A DNA stretch of 64,000 nt from Balaenoptera acutorostrata (GCF_949987535.1 NC_080067.1:44018910-44082909), one strand, 5' to 3'. Shown: positions 31,209-42,199, numbered from the stretch's first letter. Notes: generated from the sequence alone by a model not told the origin. Made by a program: numbers and translations.

Positions 31209-32404
31209 CTAGTAGCTTTCTGGTGGCATCTTAGGATTTTCTATGTATAGTATCATGTCATCTGCAAACAGTGACAGTTTTACTTCTTCTTTTCCAATTT
31301 GTATTCCTTTTATTTCTTTTTCTTCTCTGATTGCCGTGGCTAGGACTTCCAAAACTATGTTGAATAAAAGTGGCGAGAGTGGACATCCTTGTCTTGTTCC
31401 TGATCTTAGTGGAAATGCTTTCAGTTTTTCACCATTGAGTATGATGTTTGCTGTGGGTTTGTCATATAAGGCCTTTATTATGTTGAGGTAGCTTCCCACT
31501 ATGCCCACTTTCTGGAGAGTTTTTATAATAACAGGGTGTTTAATTTTGTCAAAAGCTTTTTCTGCATCTATTGAGATGATCATATGTTTTTTATTCCTAA
31601 ATTTGTTAATATGGTGTATCACATTGATTGATTTGCGTATATTGAAGAATCCTTGCATCCCTGGGATAAATTCCACTTGATCATGGTGTATGATCCTTTT
31701 AATGTGCTGTTGGATTCTGTTTGCTAGTATTTTTTCAGGATTTTTGCATCTATGTTCATCAGTGATATTGGTCTATAATTTTCTTTTTTTGGTGATATCT
31801 TTGTCTGGTTTTGGTATCAGGGTAATGGTGGCTTCATAGAATGAATTTGGGAGTGTTCCTCCCTCTGAAAGTTTTTGGAAGAGTTTGAGAAGGATTGGTG
31901 CTAGCTCTTCTCTAAATGTTTGATAGAATTCACCTGTGAAGCCATCTGGTCCTGGACCCTTGTTTGTTGGAAGATTTTTAATTACAGTTTCAATTTCATT
32001 ACTTGTGATAGGTCTGTTTATATTTTCTAATTCTTTCTGGTTCAGTCTTGGAAAATTGTACCTTTCCAATAATTTGTCCATTTCTTCATGGTTGTCCATT
32101 TTATTGGCATATAGTTGTTTGTAGTAGTCTCTTATGATCCTTTGTATTTCTGTGATGTCAGTTGTCATTTCTCCTTTTTCATTTCTCATTTTATTGATTT
32201 GCATCCTCTCCCTTTTTTTCTTGATGAGTCTGGCTAAGGCTGTATCAGTTTTGTTTATCTTCTCAAAGAACCAACTTTTAGTTTTATTGATCTTTGCTAT
32301 TGTTTTCTTCACTTCTATTTCATTTATTTCTGCTCTGTTCTTTATGATTTCTTTCCTTCTACTGACTTTGGGTTTTCTTTGTTCTTCTTCATACTGTTCC
32401 TGTT
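31209..32404 (-). pseudogene. L1 ORF2 reverse transcriptase region, broken
   Basis: The upstream frame (31773-32404) carries [20 protein letters not shown] and [20 protein letters not shown]. The downstream frame (31209-31676) carries [39 protein letters not shown] and the RT catalytic block with the FADD motif ([11 protein letters not shown]). Catalytic aspartates are present, but a frameshift separates the frames and the element has no 5' end. Confidence 0.93.
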
Positions 32405-32407
32405 CAT

Positions 32408-32593
32408 TGAAGAAATCAAAGAGGAAATAAAAAAATACATAGAAACAAATTACAATGAAAACACGATGACCCAAAACCTATGGGATGCAGCAAAATCAGT
32501 TCTAAGAGGAAAGTTTATAGCAATTCAGTCTCACCTCAAGAAAAATCTCAAATAAACAATCTAACCCTACACCTAAAGCAACTAGAGAAAGAA
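32408..32593 (+). mobile_element. Inverted 5' segment of the L1
   Basis: On the plus strand this encodes the ORF2 piece [19 protein letters not shown] and [19 protein letters not shown], which in an intact L1 lies just upstream of the minus-strand part ending at about 32404. The segment reaches the right-hand target duplication. This arrangement is the signature of twin priming during target-primed reverse transcription. Confidence 0.93.
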
Positions 32594-32624
32594 GCCTTGA
32601 ATATTTTGAATTAAGTGATCGTGA

Positions 32625-32673
32625 ACCTATCATCTATCTATCTATCTATCATCTATCTATCTATCTATCTATC
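32625..32673. repeat. (ATCT)n tetranucleotide microsatellite
   Basis: About eleven ATCT units with one three-base interruption (ATC), directly before a MIR fragment. Confidence 0.95.
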
Positions 32674-32768
32674 ACAGGGTTGTAATGAGGACTAAATGAG
32701 TTAATATTTGCACAGTGCTTAGAACATTACCTGGCACATAGTAAGCACTATGTGCATATATTTTAAAT
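32674..32768 (+). repeat. MIR 3' fragment
   Basis: ACAGGGTTGTAATGAGGACT, AAATGAGTTAATATTTGCAC and CCTGGCACATAGTAAGCACT are the MIR 3' half. Confidence 0.82.
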
Positions 32769-33014
32769 AAAATAATAAAAAAAATAATGACTGTCTTGTT
32801 TAAATCACTCAGGTGGTAACCAGGAGAGAAGGTTCTGGCCACTGAGTGCAGGCATGTCTGACACTGGAAGCTGTGCTTTCTGTGTAGCCTGAGCCACCTC
32901 TGACACACCAGGGCTGGGACTCATGTCCTTTGGTCCTTAAAACTAGCCTTGTTTATACAGTAAGCTGAAGCACTCTCTACCTTCTGAGAGGATTATTCAG
33001 TGAAACCAGGTCTC
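32769..33014. other. Unassigned spacer
   Basis: An A-rich AT stretch (32762-32790) is followed by ordinary sequence. No repeat or gene is recognised. Confidence 0.4.
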
Positions 33015-33412
33015 CTGTTTGTATTAGTTTGGCAGGGTTGCCATAATAAAGTACCACAGACAGGGTGGCTTAAACAACAGAGATTTATTTTCCCACAGTT
33101 CTGGAGGCTGGAAGTCTGAGATCAAGGTGTTTGCAGGTTTTTTTTCTGAGGCCCTTCTCTAGCTTACAGATGGCTGCCTTCTCCCTGTGTCCTCACATGG
33201 TCTTCCCTCTGTGCGTGCCTGTGTCCTAATCTCCTTTTCTTATAAGGACACCAGTCATGTTGGATTAGGGCTCATTTAAAGACCTTATTTTAACTTAATA
33301 ACCTCTTTAAAGTCTGTCTCCAAATACAGTCACATTCTGAGGTCCCAGGGGTTAGGATTTCAATATATGAATTTGGGGGTGTGGATCACGATTCAGCCCC
33401 TGCCACTATTTT
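33015..33412 (-). mobile_element. MLT1-type MaLR LTR
   Basis: Antisense MaLR order: TATTAGTTTGGCAGGGTTGC, AAAGTACCACAGACAGGGTG, CACAGTTCTGGAGGCTGGAA, ATAAGGACACCAGTCATGTT, and TTCAATATATGAATTTGGGG at the right. It is better preserved than the 3.7-kb copy. Confidence 0.88.
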
Positions 33413-33477
33413 AAGACACTAGATGAATTACCTCTCACACTAGGTGTACCCCATACACATGCTGGCTCATTCCTGCC

Positions 33478-33612
33478 CCAGTGTTTTTCAAAGTGTGGTC
33501 CAGGATCACCTAGAGTCCAATCATTTGCGCCCTTAATAAAAATAAGGTTGGCCCCCCAGCCTGTGAATCAGAATCTGGGGGAGGGGATTGCAGGCCCCAG
33601 GTATGGAGCTTG
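33478..33612 (+). mobile_element. MER5-type hAT fragment
   Basis: CAGTGTTTTTCAAAGTGTGG, CCAGGATCACCTAGAGTCC and TGTGAATCAGAATCTGGGGG match the 5' two-thirds of a MER5A-like element. The 3' terminal repeat is not seen. Confidence 0.72.
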
Positions 33613-35087
33613 CTTGTTTTTTACATTTGTATAAAGGCTTAGTTTAATTAAAGAGATTCAGGAAAAGTCAGGTAGCATGGTAGCTCCCACCCCGTCCCCA
33701 TCCCCCCTGCAGTCTCCTCCCCCACCTCTGACACCCCACCCCAAAAATGGGTGAAAGAGGAGCTGGAGAGAGAGGGGCAACCCTATGGGAAGTTGGAGGG
33801 GAGAGCACAGCGCATCCTGATGGCTCCTATAGTGTGGGTCACCCTACAGGGCAACATAGAGTCTACCTTCCCACTCAGAGCCTCGGGGTCCCCTTCAGCG
33901 CAGACAGGCAGAGCTTTGCAGCGTAGGTGCCAGCAGGGGAGGCCGTCCTCCCAGGCAGTGCCAGGGTGCAGCCTGACCTCGGGCTCCAGTCATTTCCCGT
34001 GCGCAGCACCCCTGCCCCTCTCCCCAGCTCCTGGAGACCTGGAAGCTCTCCCTTGCCCCTCAGATTAGCAGAAGACCTGAGCCTCGGATCGTATTTAAGA
34101 GACAGCGATGGGGCATTTTCCAGAGCCACACGCTGAAGCAGGGCGCAGAGAGTGAGGTGGTTCCTGCGTCCGCTGACTCTGCTCCAAAACATCCAGCGAT
34201 GTCGCGGGAGGTGGGGTCATGCCGGCTCCCCGCAAGCTGATGTCGGGCGCGGATTTACCATTTGCACGAGCACAGCCGATTAACCACGCCCGAACCAACG
34301 TGAGCCTCTAGAGTGGGTGTCTGCTGCAGGTGTGTGTGCACACACCCTGTCCCACACCCGTGTCTGGGTGGCCACCAGCAAAGCAGCGATGAGCCGGACC
34401 CTAACCGGAAAAGGTTTTCCCAGCACCGTGACAACCATCAAAGCGAATGGCGATAATCCATCCTTCACCTTTCTTTGCTGGTTCTGGCTTAGATTCCTCA
34501 TGTCTTAAAATACTTGCTTGGCTGGCAGTGACTCACCTGGACTGGCATTGAACAGAACAGGCAGGAGGTGCTTTCTTCTGAAGAACCGTCACAAACCTGC
34601 ACAGCATCTGAGGTCTTTCACGTCACACATTGTTCCTGTCAAAGCGGAGACATTTCCTACTCTCTCGTCAAGGTTGGAGCTGCCAAAGAAAGTAAAGTGA
34701 TTAGGATATGTCAAACTTTGGCACTTGTCCTAAACAGCGTTTGAAGAAATCAGGTTTATCTGAGAATCTCTACCATATCCTCTACCCAGTGCTACAGCGG
34801 CCCCGTTTTCGACAGGGCACTCTCAAAATTGAAAGTTCATAGGTAGAATCAGTCACCTCCGTGTCGGGTCCTCTAGTGGCATCTTAGGCAGTGTCAAGCT
34901 CTAATTGTTGGGATTTCATGAATTCTGAGTACTTCACTGATTTAAGAACTCTCTGGAAGCTGGTAATTTTGAAACTGCATTGTTTGTAAACTTGAATTAA
35001 TAAAAAGCAGGGTCAAGAGTTTTACTGTCCATTAAACTGTGTTTATTCGTCCTCTCTTGATTCCACCTGAATTCCACAGGCTGTAAA
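33613..35087. other. Repeat-poor sequence, no gene seen
   Basis: GC-rich with scattered CpGs at 33830-34350, then average composition. Several 60-105 codon frames overlap on both strands without known domains. No splice-bounded exon was convincing. Confidence 0.35.
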
Positions 35088-35305
35088 TTGTGGTTTATTG
35101 GAAGTCAGACCTGGATTCAAATCATAGGTTCACCACTTATTAGCTGTGTGACTTTGGCCAAATTACAGCACTTCTCTGAATGTTTCCTCGACTGCCAAAG
35201 TGGAATTGATACGATCTTCCACACTGCATAGTAGTGAATATTAAAAGAGATCACGAATGTGACAGTTGCCAGCACAGAGTCTGACCCATAGAGGCGCACT
35301 CCTTT
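35088..35305 (+). repeat. MIR SINE
   Basis: GAAGTCAGACCTGGATTCAA, CACCACTTATTAGCTGTGTG, ACTTTGGCCAAATTACAGCA and GTTTCCTCGACTGCCAAAGT follow MIR order closely. Confidence 0.88.
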
Positions 35306-35829
35306 TTACGTCTCTCCCTTTCCCCCTGCTATTTGAAATGAGCATCATTTCTGGCTCACTAACGTTCTAATATTGGCACATATCAGTATGTGGTTTTGCT
35401 TTTAGAATGTCATAAATAATCCTCCAGGAAAAATTAGAAATTATCAGCATACAGAGCCCAAGACCAGCAGTCGCTGAAGTCAGGAGAGGTGGTTTGTACA
35501 CTCAGACAGAAAGACAGGAGCAAAGAGACTTGGCAGGAGTGAGTAGCAGCAGTTTCCTCTTGAAAGCTTCCTTAAAAATTCTCTGTGAAGTGTGATAAGT
35601 CGGGGGCAGCTCCAGGGGCACAGGCAAGGTCCCCGGGACCCCAGCCATGCCCACACGCGGCCTCCATCCTACACACCATCCCCCGCCATCCACCCCTGGT
35701 CAGGTCCAGCTCCAGTCCCCGCTGACTTCTCCAGCTCTTCCCATCAGAACCTCAGGTTTTATTATTTGCTGGGTTTTCCCCTCATTCTTTCATCTCTTTG
35801 GTCTCAGCTTCCCACCAAAGAAAGGATGG
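35306..35829. other. Repeat-poor sequence
   Basis: AT-leaning then GC-rich. Short overlapping frames only. No repeat is recognised. Confidence 0.4.
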
Positions 35830-36072
35830 GTTTGAGCCCCGCTACACCCTTTATTAGTTGGGTTATTATGGATAAATTACTTAGCCTCTTTGAAACTCAG
35901 TCTTCCCATCTGTAAATGGGGATCCTACATCGTTAGGTTGTTATAAAGACCAATGTGAATAAAATGCATGTCAAAGTATTTTGTAAAGTGCTGAGAAAAA
36001 AAAGAATTCAAATCCCTCTTAGCATGTATACCTCACTGGCACATAGCAGGTGCTCAAAAATATACGTTAGGT
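35830..36072 (+). repeat. MIR SINE
   Basis: ACCCTTTATTAGTTGGGTTA, TGGATAAATTACTTAGCCTC, CAGTCTTCCCATCTGTAAAT and GGCACATAGCAGGTGCTCAA follow MIR order to the tail. Confidence 0.82.
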
Positions 36073-36784
36073 TACGTTTTGATTACAAATCTTTGCCATG
36101 GGAATGCTGTGCAACACTCCAACGCACCAGGGGTCGTCCCAAACAGTCCTCCAAGGGGCCCAAGGGTTCCTAGGTGGTTTCTGCAGAGAATCTGACGTTT
36201 GCTGGGCGTTCGCCGTGTCCAGGCTCAGGCCTGGGGACAGCTTGTGCAATCTCCAAGGGATCGGTATTAACCAAGATTCCCTCACCACGTGCGTGGCAAA
36301 TGAAGCCACATCAAGACTAATAATCCAGATATTAGTTTGTTACCACCATCTCTTACGCAGAACTTAATCCCAGCAAAGCGCCTTCCCTCCTGTACATTTG
36401 GGGAGCCCCTGGGGTAAGATGTCTTACCCGTTCTCACCAACAAATCAATGGCTGGGTGCCAGGTCCCACCCCTTTCCCTGCTCTGCCTCTTCGCCCAGGC
36501 AAGACTGCACTGTGGAGAAGATGCCTTTCTCCCTGTTATGCTCGTTTCTGGGGTCCCCATTACGGTGAGCTTGTACCTCTGCAAACAATCTGTTAGCTTT
36601 TAGAGACAGCTTTGCCCAGGAATCAGACTTGGGGTAGGGCCCAGAATAGATCAGCCGCTGTTAGCACAGTGTACTCAGACCTACTCCCTTCTTGGACCTG
36701 GATGCTTTGCCCCTTGGCGAGCTCACCATGCTGGGCTTCTGGCAGCCACTCCGACCCCTGGGGTTTCCCCACTAGCTCAGCAGA
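36073..36784. other. Repeat-poor sequence, no gene seen
   Basis: Mixed composition. Overlapping frames up to 100 codons on both strands without known domains. Confidence 0.4.
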
Positions 36785-36958
36785 TGGGACTGAATCCCAG
36801 TGCAGGCTCCAACTACACCAATGAAGAAAGGAAGGCTCAGAGGGGAAAGGAACTTACCCAAGGTCACGCAGCCAACAGGCGGCAGACAGCCAAACCCAGA
36901 GCAAAGTCCAAATCCCATGTTCTCTCTGATCCAAATCCCATGATCAAAGTGGCAACGT
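36785..36958 (-). repeat. MIR SINE
   Basis: Plus strand AAGGAAGGCTCAGAGGGGAA, ACTTACCCAAGGTCACGCAG and CCAAACCCAGAGCAAAGTCC is reverse-complement MIR. Confidence 0.8.
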
Positions 36959-37929
36959 GACATGCTGTTCTGACCCTGGCGTCCCTACAGCAGGGCACGC
37001 TGTGCCGGTCACTGTTTACTGTACGTACTCTTCTCCTCCCCAGAGACTTCAGTCTCTTTCTGCTTGGTTTCTATTTGGATTTATGCTTTCAACATAAAAA
37101 GCTGGGGATTCCTTGCCATTTCACCCTCCTTAGCTCCCTCCCATTAGACTCATAATTTATCTCCATGTTATTTGGCTCGTGGTTAAAAGTACCGTGGTGC
37201 TTATACAGATGAGAGAACAAGCAGGTCAACCTTAGCCAGGGTTAGCAGATTTGAGAAAAACGCAAACCCCTTGGCTCGGTTCCCGAAGCCCCTACAACTT
37301 GGCCACCCTACACCAACCCTCTGCTCCAGCAGAAAGGGCCTGACCCTGAGTTCTCCTCATTCTGTCCCCAGTGTAGCCTGGTGCCTAGAGGGGTGTGGCC
37401 TGCGCCCCCATGCGCTCACACTAACACAGCTGTCCCTCCCAGCCCATTCCAATGACCTGGCGTCTGCCCCCCTTCCTCACTGACACTCCAGTTCCCAGCA
37501 GGGATCCACACCCAGTCCTGGCCCCAGCCGCCTTGGCCCAGGACCTTGACTTGCTATCGTGGCCTTGCCAAAGCTCTTCTTGGGGAGCTAGATGCCCCTT
37601 TTTCCCAAGATGCTGCCAGGGGACCTGCCTCCTATCTAAGCAAACCTTCTCCTGACCCCCATTTCCTCCCTAAGCTTGAACTCTCTCGACTGCCCTAGAC
37701 TTGGGCTGTACCAGCTCCACTCATCAGATGAGGAAACTCTTTGGGGAGGGGGGGGATGCACACCAGCCTGGCCTCCTGAGCCGGCCACTTCCTGGGGTCA
37801 GGCGACTTGTCACTTTCTTTGATGGGCTCCTAATGTACCAGCAGCCACGGTTCTTGGGTGCTCAGTTCATGCAGGGATGAGGGTAGGGGGGACTGAGTCT
37901 GCAGTTGGACTTCTTAAAGACCCTATTTT
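36959..37929. other. Repeat-poor sequence, no gene seen
   Basis: Rises to GC-rich, C-heavy DNA at 37260-37660. No CpG island (CpGs are sparse), repeat or exon was recognised. Confidence 0.4.
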
Positions 37930-38130
37930 ATACCACATACCCCCCACCTCACATTCCTGGTCTTCCCATTCTTTCTTTTTCTCCATAGCCCTTATCACCG
38001 TTCTGATATCCTATGTGTCCCCCTCTCCAAGTAGAGAAGTGAGCTCCCTGAGACCTAAGGCTGCTTTGCTTGAGCACCTGGCCCATGGTGGGAGCTCAAT
38101 AACTCTCTGTGGAACCGATGAGTGGAATGC
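37930..38130 (+). repeat. L2 LINE 3' fragment
   Basis: CATAGCCCTTATCACCGTTC, AAGTAGAGAAGTGAGCTCCC and CACCTGGCCCATGGTGGGAG, TCAATAACT parallel the L2 3' region ('gcacttatcac...gtgagctcc...catagtaggtgctcaataa'). Confidence 0.72.
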
Positions 38131-38584
38131 CCGCGGCCTTGGCAGGCAGCACCCGAGCGCACACACCGAGGCACTGGGAAGACCAGGAGCTCTCGTTTCT
38201 CAGCTGTCACAGAGGCCAGCTGCCTCAGGGCTGCCAAAGAGGATTTCCACACCTCCTCCATCTTAGCCGGGGCAATAAAACGTCTACAAGGGCTTCCCAG
38301 CACTGCACTGGGTGTGGGAAAGGCAAAGCCTTCCGGCAGCTTCTTAACCTGGCTGGACTCAGCCATCCACCCCGCTGAGAAAGGGATTGTTCCTGCTGCT
38401 CCTGCAAGCCCTAGGCCTGTCACACCCCGACCGTGCAGTGCCGTCTCTCCTTCCCAGACGCGAGCTGTCTTACCCACCTTTACACCCCAGTGCCCGGCAC
38501 AGTGCAGAGAAACTATGAAGCGTGTGATAGATATGTGATGAATGCCTGGATTCCACGGGAGAAAGGCAGCCCCTTCTGACTTAA
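38131..38584 (+). other. Mixed sequence with a probable L2 tail
   Basis: CCAGTGCCCGGCACAGTGCA and ATATGTGATGAATGCC (about 38488-38547) look like a second L2 tail. The upstream part is GC-rich and unassigned. Minus frames reach 180 codons (38055-38597) but cross the L2 and look like chance. Confidence 0.4.
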
Positions 38585-39230
38585 TTATGTGACTCAAAAT
38601 GCCAGGGCAGGATGAGTTTATTTCTCCTTTATTATGATTAATGATTTTATTTTTCCAAAGAGTTTTTCAATTCTGAGATTTAAGTTTTATATACCGTAAA
38701 TTTTAAGATATCCCTCCTTTCAAAAAAGACACAGCATAAATTTTAGAGTAAAACTGATGGTTATGTTTTCTCTCCCTAGACCTTAAATATCTCCTTTTAC
38801 TGAGGGCCGATTTTTTAAAAAAAATAATGTGGAGTGTTTTATGATACTGAAAATGAAAGTCTGTGAGGAAAAGCTGATGTTGTCTTTACTATCTCTCTTG
38901 GAATAATTAAACTTCGTATTTATTACAAAAAGCTTGTTTTTAAAGAAACAAAAAACAGGCAACAACTAATTATCCAGTTTCTCTTGGATTTAGCAGAGGG
39001 TGATTTACTTTCAAAAGAGGAAATAATACACAGAGAAAAAGTAAGACAGTTGTTGTCACATCCAAAAGAGGAGAGACCAAACAATTTCTAAATGGAACTA
39101 TTTATGGATACTAAATAGTACTAAGTTTTAAACCAGATTGGACATTTCATTGATTATATTCCTCAAATTCAACGATCAGAAATTAATTTAGTCAGTGTGG
39201 TAAGAAAATTTAAGAAGAGAAAAATTCTGC
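38585..39230. other. AT-rich repeat-poor tract, possible conserved noncoding element
   Basis: Very AT-rich and CpG-poor with no transposon landmarks. Homeodomain-like TTATTATGATTAATGATTTT lies at 38630-38649. No long open frame exists. It could be an enhancer-type element or old unrecognised repeat. Confidence 0.3.
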
Positions 39231-39242
39231 TTTATGATTTTC

Positions 39243-39632
39243 TTCTTTATTTTTGGCTGCATTGGGTCTTCGTTGCTGCATGCAGGCTTTCTCTAGCTGC
39301 AGCAAGCGGGGGCTACTCTTCGTTGCGGTGTGTGGGCTTCTCACTGTGGTGGCTTCTCGTGTTGTGGAGCATGGGCTCTAGGCTCGTGGGCTTCAGTAGT
39401 TGCAGCACGCGGGCTCAATGGTTGCGGCACGTGGGCCCTAGAGCACATGGGCTTCAGTAGTGGCTCGCGGGCTCAGTAGTTGTGGCTCACGGGCTCTAGA
39501 GCACAGGCTCAGTAGTCGTGGCGCATGGGCTCAGTTGCTCCGTGGCATGTGGGATCTTCCTGGACCAGGGATCGAACCTGTGTCCCCTGCCTTGGCAGGC
39601 GGATTCTTAACCATTGCACCTCCAGGGAAGTC
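39243..39632 (-). mobile_element. CHR-type SINE, long form with extra modules
   Basis: Tail at left (TTCTTTATTTTTGGCTGCAT), head at right (CCTCCAGGGAAGTCC). The body holds an unusually long series of AGTAGTTG-type modules, making this copy about 390 bp against about 310 for the 24.2-kb copy. Flanks TATGATTTTC (39233-39242) and TATGATTTTC (39634-39643) are identical, the target duplication. Confidence 0.93.
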
Positions 39633-39643
39633 CTATGATTTTC

Positions 39644-40080
39644 AACATTAGTTATCTATGCCGATCGCAATTTATGGATAAGTGTACAGGTGCCAGTTCA
39701 CTTCATGTTGTGGAAACACTCCATTCGTCCCTGAGAGTTTTAGAAAGTTAAACCCCAGAAGGCAGCGTGGTGTTCCTCTGTTGTGCCTGCCTACATAACA
39801 ACCACTACGGCATTTCTGCTAACAGCATCCAGATTGTTTCTGGGGGGAGCCATGCTCCACCCACTCTCAGTTCCAGAGGTTAGGAATAGTCATGTGACCT
39901 AGGCTTGGCCAATCAGGAATTGACTCAGAAGCAGGGACATGAGTAAAGCTGAGCCAATAGGAATCTGATTTGGGATTGTTGCTGGTGCTATTGAAAAAGG
40001 TGTGCTTTCCCTTTTGGGATTGCTAACACTTGGAGCTGCTGCCTGAGAGTGAAGCCAACACAAAGGAAAGCAGACAGATG
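39644..40080 (+). mobile_element. Old LTR-like repeat, left part
   Basis: Old LTR-type landmarks: GTCATGTGACCTAGGCTTGG, CCAATCAGGAATTGACTCAG, GAGCCAATAGGAATCTGATT, TGAGAGTGAAGCCAACACAA and GGAAAGCAGACAG. The clear part starts at about 39838. Its expected continuation appears only at 41528-41640, so it seems split by other DNA. The family name is not certain. Confidence 0.5.
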
Positions 40081-40089
40081 GTAAATTCA

Positions 40090-41525
40090 ACTCACACTGC
40101 AACTTGGATGTATCAACAAACGTAATTTCTCTAGCTTACCCATAATCAATCTGGCCCTCCACTGGTTAGTAAGGGTTGAAACCGGTTTAAATCATGGTGC
40201 AATCCAATAATTCCAATATCCTCTTTGAGAACATGCTCAGTTTCTCAGATGGCCTCCCCCATCTCCTGCTCCACCAATAAAGATGATGGTGTCTGGCCAG
40301 TATTCACCTGTACCCTTCATTATGGCTGACCTTGTTGATAAAATACTGAGATATGCCTGGAGCAGCTGGTAAACAGGTGCTGCCTTGAGTTCCCTAAGCA
40401 CCTCCCACTGCCCCCTCCCTGGGACTTTTCCCTAAGCTCCCCACAATCCATCAGTGAAAATGTTAATCCTGGACACAGCAGGGCACTCCGTTCAGACTGG
40501 TCAATGCCTGAGCCTGTAAGATTTTTAAATGTTCTGGCCATCATCCCTGTAGGGTATATATAGTGGAGGTAGAAAGGGGGACTGTGCTTCTGCATCCTCA
40601 TGGTGTTGAGAGAAAGGGAACTCCTGGCCTTGCACCCATTCTTGGGTATAGCTGTCCGGTGTCTGCCCATGTCAGGACAAGGTCCACTTTTGGCCTGGAC
40701 TGGGTGTGCTGCCAGCCTCTGATGTGAAGTCTGTGGATGGCGAGTTTGTAGTCTATCCACAAGTCTGAGGCAGTGCTCCCTGGCTGATGTAGCCTCTTCT
40801 TTGTTCTTCCAGGTGCTTCTGACTTCTGGCCATGAATTCCTATCAGCCCTGGTCCCAGGGGTCCACCCTGCAGCCTGTACCACTGAGTCACCCCACCACG
40901 GTGATCACCCTGGCAAGCTGGCCACAGACTTGCTGCTACATCTGGGTAGGGTCCAAGCTACACGGGGACCTAGCATAGCTTAAAAAGTCCATTGTGGGCC
41001 TCCCTCTGTCAGACCAAAATCAGGCTACCCAGGCTCTCCCTCTCATACTTCTGGAACCGTGGCAGGGGATAGGGTCTTCCCATGCCTGTGGGGCTAATCA
41101 TTACTTTTCCACCACAGGTGCTCCTCCCAGGCCTCTGGTCTTGTTCTGCTGCTTCTGTCCTTCCACAATCCCCCTTTCTCCCTCTGTCTAGACCTGTCAT
41201 ACATAAAACCCAAGGTTTAGTCTACCAAACCCAGTCCTTGATCTTCTAAAGAGGAAGGTAATGGAATGTAGAGGCTATTTTCTCAAGGTAAGAGCTTGGA
41301 TTACAGGGCTCTCATTTTGCTACAAACTCTATTTTTGAATGTCAGAAGTTGAGTGTTACTTTTTCTTTCTCTTTGCATACCTTCTGGAAAGAATCTTCAT
41401 CCCCTCCTCCAAACTTGAGTAGACTAAATTCATATGCTCTGAAAGGCAAAAGAGAAAAGCACACTAATAACTTCAAAACATAATCCCTATTCCTTCTGAC
41501 AACATCTTTCAAGCACCCTAACCTA
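40090..41525. other. Unrecognised block between two halves of an old LTR-like repeat
   Basis: I recognise no family here. Visible signals are AATAAA (40276-40281), a TATATATA box (40555-40562) preceded by AGGG, and overlapping minus frames of 187 and 97 codons (40320-40883 and 40598-40891) without known motifs. It could be a lineage-specific LTR, a retrocopy, or several pieces. No clean target duplication was found at its edges. Confidence 0.3.
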
Positions 41526-41527
41526 AC

Positions 41528-41640
41528 CACGCCTGAAGCCAGTAGCCCTGGTTTAGCAAACCAATGGATTCCATTTTGGGTTTAGCTGGTTAGAGCTGGG
41601 TTTCAGTCACTTGCTACTTGGAGTCCTGACTGACGTGGGA
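41528..41640 (+). mobile_element. Old LTR-like repeat, right end
   Basis: CACGCCTGAAGCCAGTAGCC, AGCTGGGTTTCAGTCACTTG and GAGTCCTGACTGACGTGGGA fit the 3' end of the element whose left part lies at about 39838-40080. Confidence 0.5.
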
Positions 41641-42030
41641 ATAAGAGCAGCTATTTCACATGATTGTGTAGCATTCGGCACAGCTTCACATGCAAGTGGG
41701 GCTGGTTAAATGCATTCGATGGTCAGATTGCTGCCATGGCTAGAACCTGACAAGGACAAAGCTGGTTTTGAAGAACTCCTCAAGTCCATTCCTAAACCTT
41801 GCAAATGCATTGCTTCCTCTCACGTGGCAGAAGGAAAAGAACAAAGAGAGAGGAGTCTTTCCTTTGGGTTATCTGGGGTCAGAATCCCCTCTCCTCCCAT
41901 TCATCTCTGTGGAAGCTCTACTGAGACCCCATCCTATTCCTCCCTGTTAACCCTTCCTGCTTCTCCTTACCCTTTAAACATTTTTCAGTTTCCCATAGCA
42001 AAAAGACAACGACAAAAAACTCACGCCCAG
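41641..42030. other. Unassigned sequence before SINE
   Basis: No repeat or splice-bounded exon is recognised. A long plus frame starts at 41710 but runs through the following SINE, so it is not a gene. Confidence 0.4.
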
Positions 42031-42177
42031 GGACTTCCCTGGCAGTCCAGTGGTTACAACAAAGAGCTTCTACTGCAGGGGCTCGGGGTGCGGGGTTCAT
42101 CCCTGGTTGGGGAACTAAGATCCCGCATGCCCTGCAGCACAGCCCAAACAAACACACAAACGAACAAACAAAAAAAC
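42031..42177 (+). mobile_element. CHR-type SINE, short form
   Basis: Starts GGACTTCCCTGGCAGTCCAG, includes CATCCCTGGTTGGGGAACTA, and ends in an A/C-rich tail (AACAAACACACAAACG). It is bounded by perfect AACTCACGCCCAG duplications (42018-42030 and 42178-42190). Confidence 0.95.
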
Positions 42178-42199
42178 AACTCACGCCCAGTTGTAACTT

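Larger units (their letters stand above)
28765..32593 (-). mobile_element. L1 LINE, 5'-truncated and 5'-inverted
   Basis: The 3' end lies at the left, with a T-run and then CATCTTTATTGGAGTATAAT, the antisense of the artiodactyl/cetacean L1 3' UTR. ORF2 reverse transcriptase and C-terminal regions follow in order. The whole is bounded by perfect GCCTTGAATATTTT duplications at 28751-28764 and 32594-32607. The 5' UTR, ORF1 and endonuclease domain are absent, and the 5'-most piece (32408-32593) is inverted. A later CHR SINE interrupts it. Several frameshifts and stops show it is dead. Confidence 0.96.

Noticed and set aside
31209..32474. Reverse transcriptase gene as a host or novel RT system
   Set aside because: The motifs, order, flanking duplications and 5' inversion identify it as an ordinary dead L1 insertion.
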